Shown here: positions 5,020 through 7,218 of the stretch, in pieces | How the letters are laid out: each line of letters starts with the position of its first letter | Position numbering within the stretch: position 1 is the stretch's first letter | Source of the DNA: Hyphomicrobiales bacterium | GTDB taxonomy: Bacteria; Pseudomonadota; Alphaproteobacteria; Rhizobiales; TMED25 | Length of the DNA: 7,218 bases | NCBI GenBank assembly: GCA_016780665.1 | Contig: JADHLM010000052.1 | Span: forward strand, 1-7,218 | Direction: 5' to 3' | The notes under the pieces: model-generated | What the model saw: the letters and a program-made list of their open reading frames with translations, nothing else | Databases searched by the model: none | Told to the model about the DNA's origin: nothing | Program-made: the position numbers and the translations under genes

Positions 5020-7218
5020 TCATCATCTCTAAGTCGTTGTTTAATGTTTTTGGAATGAATAATGTTACAATTGCACCAATAACAGAACTATTTTCTGTTA
5101 ATTTGTTATCTAGCTTTATTATTCCTTTATGAACTTCAATAATATTTTTTACAACTGAAAGCCCTATTCCTGTACCCATTTCCCTAGTTGTATAGTAAGG
5201 TTCAAGTAGCTTATCAGTGTCATTTGATGGAAAACCTATCCCATTATCTTTAATTTGGATTGATACTTCTTCACCTAGATCTTTTAATGAGATTTCAATT
5301 AAACCTTCGGTAATATTCTTATTATTTGAAAAAATTGATTCGGATGCATTTTTTATTAAATTTATCAATGCTTGACTAATCAGCCTTCTGTCAAAGTTAA
5401 ATATAATCTCATCTTCCGGAAGATCCATTTTAATTTTTATGGATTCAAAAGTTATCTTTTGGAGTAAAACTGCTTGTCTTATGGTATCACAAATATCATA
5501 TTTGCTCATATTAGCTGATGGGACTTTGGCGAAAGCCGAAAACTCATCGACTATTTTCCCTAAGTCACCCACCTGCCTTATTATTGTGTCAGTGCAGTCT
5601 TCAAATACTTCAATGTCGCTAACAATTTGATCCTTGTATTTTCTTTTTAATCTTTCTGCAGAAAGCTGAATGGGTGTTAGCGGGTTTTTAATCTCATGAG
5701 CAATACGTCTTGCTACATCAGCCCAAACTGATGTTCTTTGTGCATCAAATAAATCTGTTACATCATCAAAGGCAATGACCATAGAGCTCTTTGTGGATTT
5801 TTCTTCTTTGGTTATCTTAATGTGCAAATTTCGATTATAGTCATTAATTTTTACCGAAATATACTCATCAATATTTTCTCGACTTTTATATGCTTTTATT
5901 AGAATATCTGAGAATTGTGGCATTATATCAATGATATTCGTCCCTAGAATTTCACTAAGTTCATTATTAAAAAAGCGACAAGCAGAAGTATTTGCAATTT
6001 GGATATTTCCATTATTATCAATACTCAAAACACATGAGGTAATCCCAGATAAAACTGCTTCTGTAAATTTTCGTCTTTCGTCTAACAATTGGTTATTTGA
6101 GATTAGATTTTCTCTTTGATATTTCAAATCAGAAGTCATATTATTAAATGTATTAACTAGGTTATACATGTCGTAATCAATTTTTGACTTGTTTTCAATA
6201 TTAACTCCCAAATCACCTTCTGAAACACGTTTTGATGCATAAATTAGTCTTGCAATTGGCGCTGACAATCTATTTGCAAAGTAAATACTAAACCAAATTG
6301 CCACAGTTAAAAACACCAAGGAGAAACCAACATATTGCAATGCAAATGTAACCTGAGTATCAAATCTTCTTTTTTCAAGATCGGTATATTCATTTGTTGT
6401 TAATGTCAATTGTTTTAAATGATTTATAACCAAGGGATCAACTGCCTTATATATCAGTAAATAACCGTCAATGAAATCTGGAAGTAATACAAATGCACTA
6501 ACCATATTATAATCATTTGGTTTAAAAATGACTATGTCACCTTGGTCCGCTCGATTAAAAGACAATGCTTCTGGCTTTGAGTAGCCAATTTCATATGCAG
6601 GTGTGGTTGTACTAATTAATACATTTCCTTCTCTATTAATGATGTATGCACCACTTAGTTTTCTTAATTTTGCTTGTCTAAGAAAATACTCTGCAAAAGC
6701 ATTAATATTTGTTTCAAAAACATTGGCAGAATTATTTAAATCTAATTTCATTGCATCTATTTCAGCTCGTAAATTGTTTGAATGTTCTCTTAAATAACTA
6801 TTTGCAACAATATTTGATTTTTCAAGCATTGACTTTGTTCTATCTGAGAACCATTTATCCAACCCCCTATCAAGAGTAATCGTTGCAAGTACAGCCACTA
6901 CTAATGCAGGCAATGCTGATACAATACCAAATAAAGTTATCAATTTAATCTGCAAGCTTGCACCTGCAATATTTTTTTTCCTTGCGAGTAATATCTGTGA
7001 AAACTTACTTATGATTAGCAAAACCATCATTGCGATAAAAACAGTATTTGCAGCAAAAAGTAAAAAAATAACAGTATTAGAAGGGATGAAAACTTGTCCA
7101 GTCAATATTAGCCAAGTAGAAGAAATAAGGAAGATTGCCAAAAATAAAATAGCAATATTAAAGAAAATCTCTCCATAACTAGAGAGGATTGACTTGAATG
7201 GATTAAGAAACTTTGATG
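5012..7218 (-). CDS. ntrY: NtrY-type membrane sensor histidine kinase (5' end outside window)
   Basis: The sensor kinase of the NtrY/NtrX system, linked in other alphaproteobacteria to nitrogen metabolism, redox or envelope responses. Residues are numbered from the TTG at 7139-7141. Hydrophobic segments lie at about -8 to 14, 21-45, 65-90 and 265-288. The region between the last two (about 91-262) should be an extracytoplasmic sensor domain with the NtrY-typical YLLIYKAVDPLVINHL segment. HAMP (about 289-342), PAS (about 355-465), the phosphoacceptor helix with His482 in AHEIKNPLTP, the N box with Asn598 (NLIKNA), DNGIGF (632-637) and GTGIGL (656-661) follow, all looking functional. The frame stays open from 7141 to the window edge for another 25 codons, including ILSSYGEIFFNIAILF, which supplies the front of the first membrane helix. 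No ATG occurs there, so the true start lies beyond 7218 and the protein exceeds 734 residues. Its stop overlaps ntrX, giving coupled synthesis. Confidence 0.94.
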   Translation of the reverse strand, partial: SKFLNPFKSILSSYGEIFFNIAILFLAIFLISSTWLILTGQVFIPSNTVIFLLFAANTVFIAMMVLLIISKFSQILLARKKNIAGASLQIKLITLFGIVSALPALVVAVLATITLDRGLDKWFSDRTKSMLEKSNIVANSYLREHSNNLRAEIDAMKLDLNNSANVFETNINAFAEYFLRQAKLRKLSGAYIINREGNVLISTTTPAYEIGYSKPEALSFNRADQGDIVIFKPNDYNMVSAFVLLPDFIDGYLLIYKAVDPLVINHLKQLTLTTNEYTDLEKRRFDTQVTFALQYVGFSLVFLTVAIWFSIYFANRLSAPIARLIYASKRVSEGDLGVNIENKSKIDYDMYNLVNTFNNMTSDLKYQRENLISNNQLLDERRKFTEAVLSGITSCVLSIDNNGNIQIANTSACRFFNNELSEILGTNIIDIMPQFSDILIKAYKSRENIDEYISVKINDYNRNLHIKITKEEKSTKSSMVIAFDDVTDLFDAQRTSVWADVARRIAHEIKNPLTPIQLSAERLKRKYKDQIVSDIEVFEDCTDTIIRQVGDLGKIVDEFSAFAKVPSANMSKYDICDTIRQAVLLQKITFESIKIKMDLPEDEIIFNFDRRLISQALINLIKNASESIFSNNKNITEGLIEISLKDLGEEVSIQIKDNGIGFPSNDTDKLLEPYYTTREMGTGIGLSVVKNIIEVHKGIIKLDNKLTENSSVIGAIVTLFIPKTLNNDLEMMNE

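Noticed and set aside
1..7218. Mobile elements, CRISPR repeats, tRNA or rRNA genes
   Set aside because: No tandem or spaced repeats, transposase-like frames or RNA gene signatures were seen; nearly the whole window is filled by conserved chromosomal genes.

Overview
The window looks like chromosomal DNA from an AT-rich alphaproteobacterium (about one third G+C, judged by eye on a few lines). The strongest clue is a leftward block, ntrY-ntrX-trkA-hflX, in the order known from alphaproteobacterial genomes (ntrYX-trkA-hfq-hflX). The close packing (8-nt overlaps, 5- and 14-nt gaps, one 77-nt intergenic space) and low G+C suggest a streamlined lineage such as a free-living marine or host-associated group. 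The exact taxon cannot be read from this sequence alone.

Layout. Positions 1-167 (+) hold the last codons of a TatD-family metal-dependent hydrolase. It overlaps by 8 nt a complete PhnP-like metallo-beta-lactamase-fold hydrolase at 160-954 (+). A 77-nt gap (955-1031) separates two convergent operons and contains a 16-nt perfect palindrome that could act as an A/T-rich bidirectional terminator. Everything to the right is on the minus strand. Read in transcription order, it is: ntrY (histidine kinase, 5' end outside the window), ntrX (response regulator, overlapping ntrY by 8 nt), trkA (K+ uptake regulator, GTG start with a clear Shine-Dalgarno), and hflX (ribosome-associated GTPase, 5 nt after trkA). 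Any promoter for this operon lies beyond the right edge.

How the genes fit together. NtrY is a membrane sensor with a large extracytoplasmic domain, HAMP, PAS and intact kinase motifs. It should phosphorylate NtrX at Asp55. TrkA is the nucleotide-binding cytosolic subunit of a Trk K+ channel whose membrane subunit is not here. HflX is a ribosome-splitting/rescue GTPase. The locus therefore combines envelope or redox/nitrogen sensing, potassium homeostasis and ribosome stress functions.

Main points of interest. (1) The central AAA+ domain of NtrX keeps its Walker A lysine but has substitutions at the Walker B aspartate (Asn235), the first arginine-finger position (Ser282) and the sensor II arginine (Lys338), and it lacks GAFTGA. 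This suggests a DNA-binding response regulator whose ATPase has decayed. (2) hfq, usually between trkA and hflX, is absent: only 5 nt separate those genes. (3) The ntrY frame stays open to the window edge, so a start at the TTG at 7141 would be an artefact. I saw no wholly new system; these are lineage-specific changes to a known locus.
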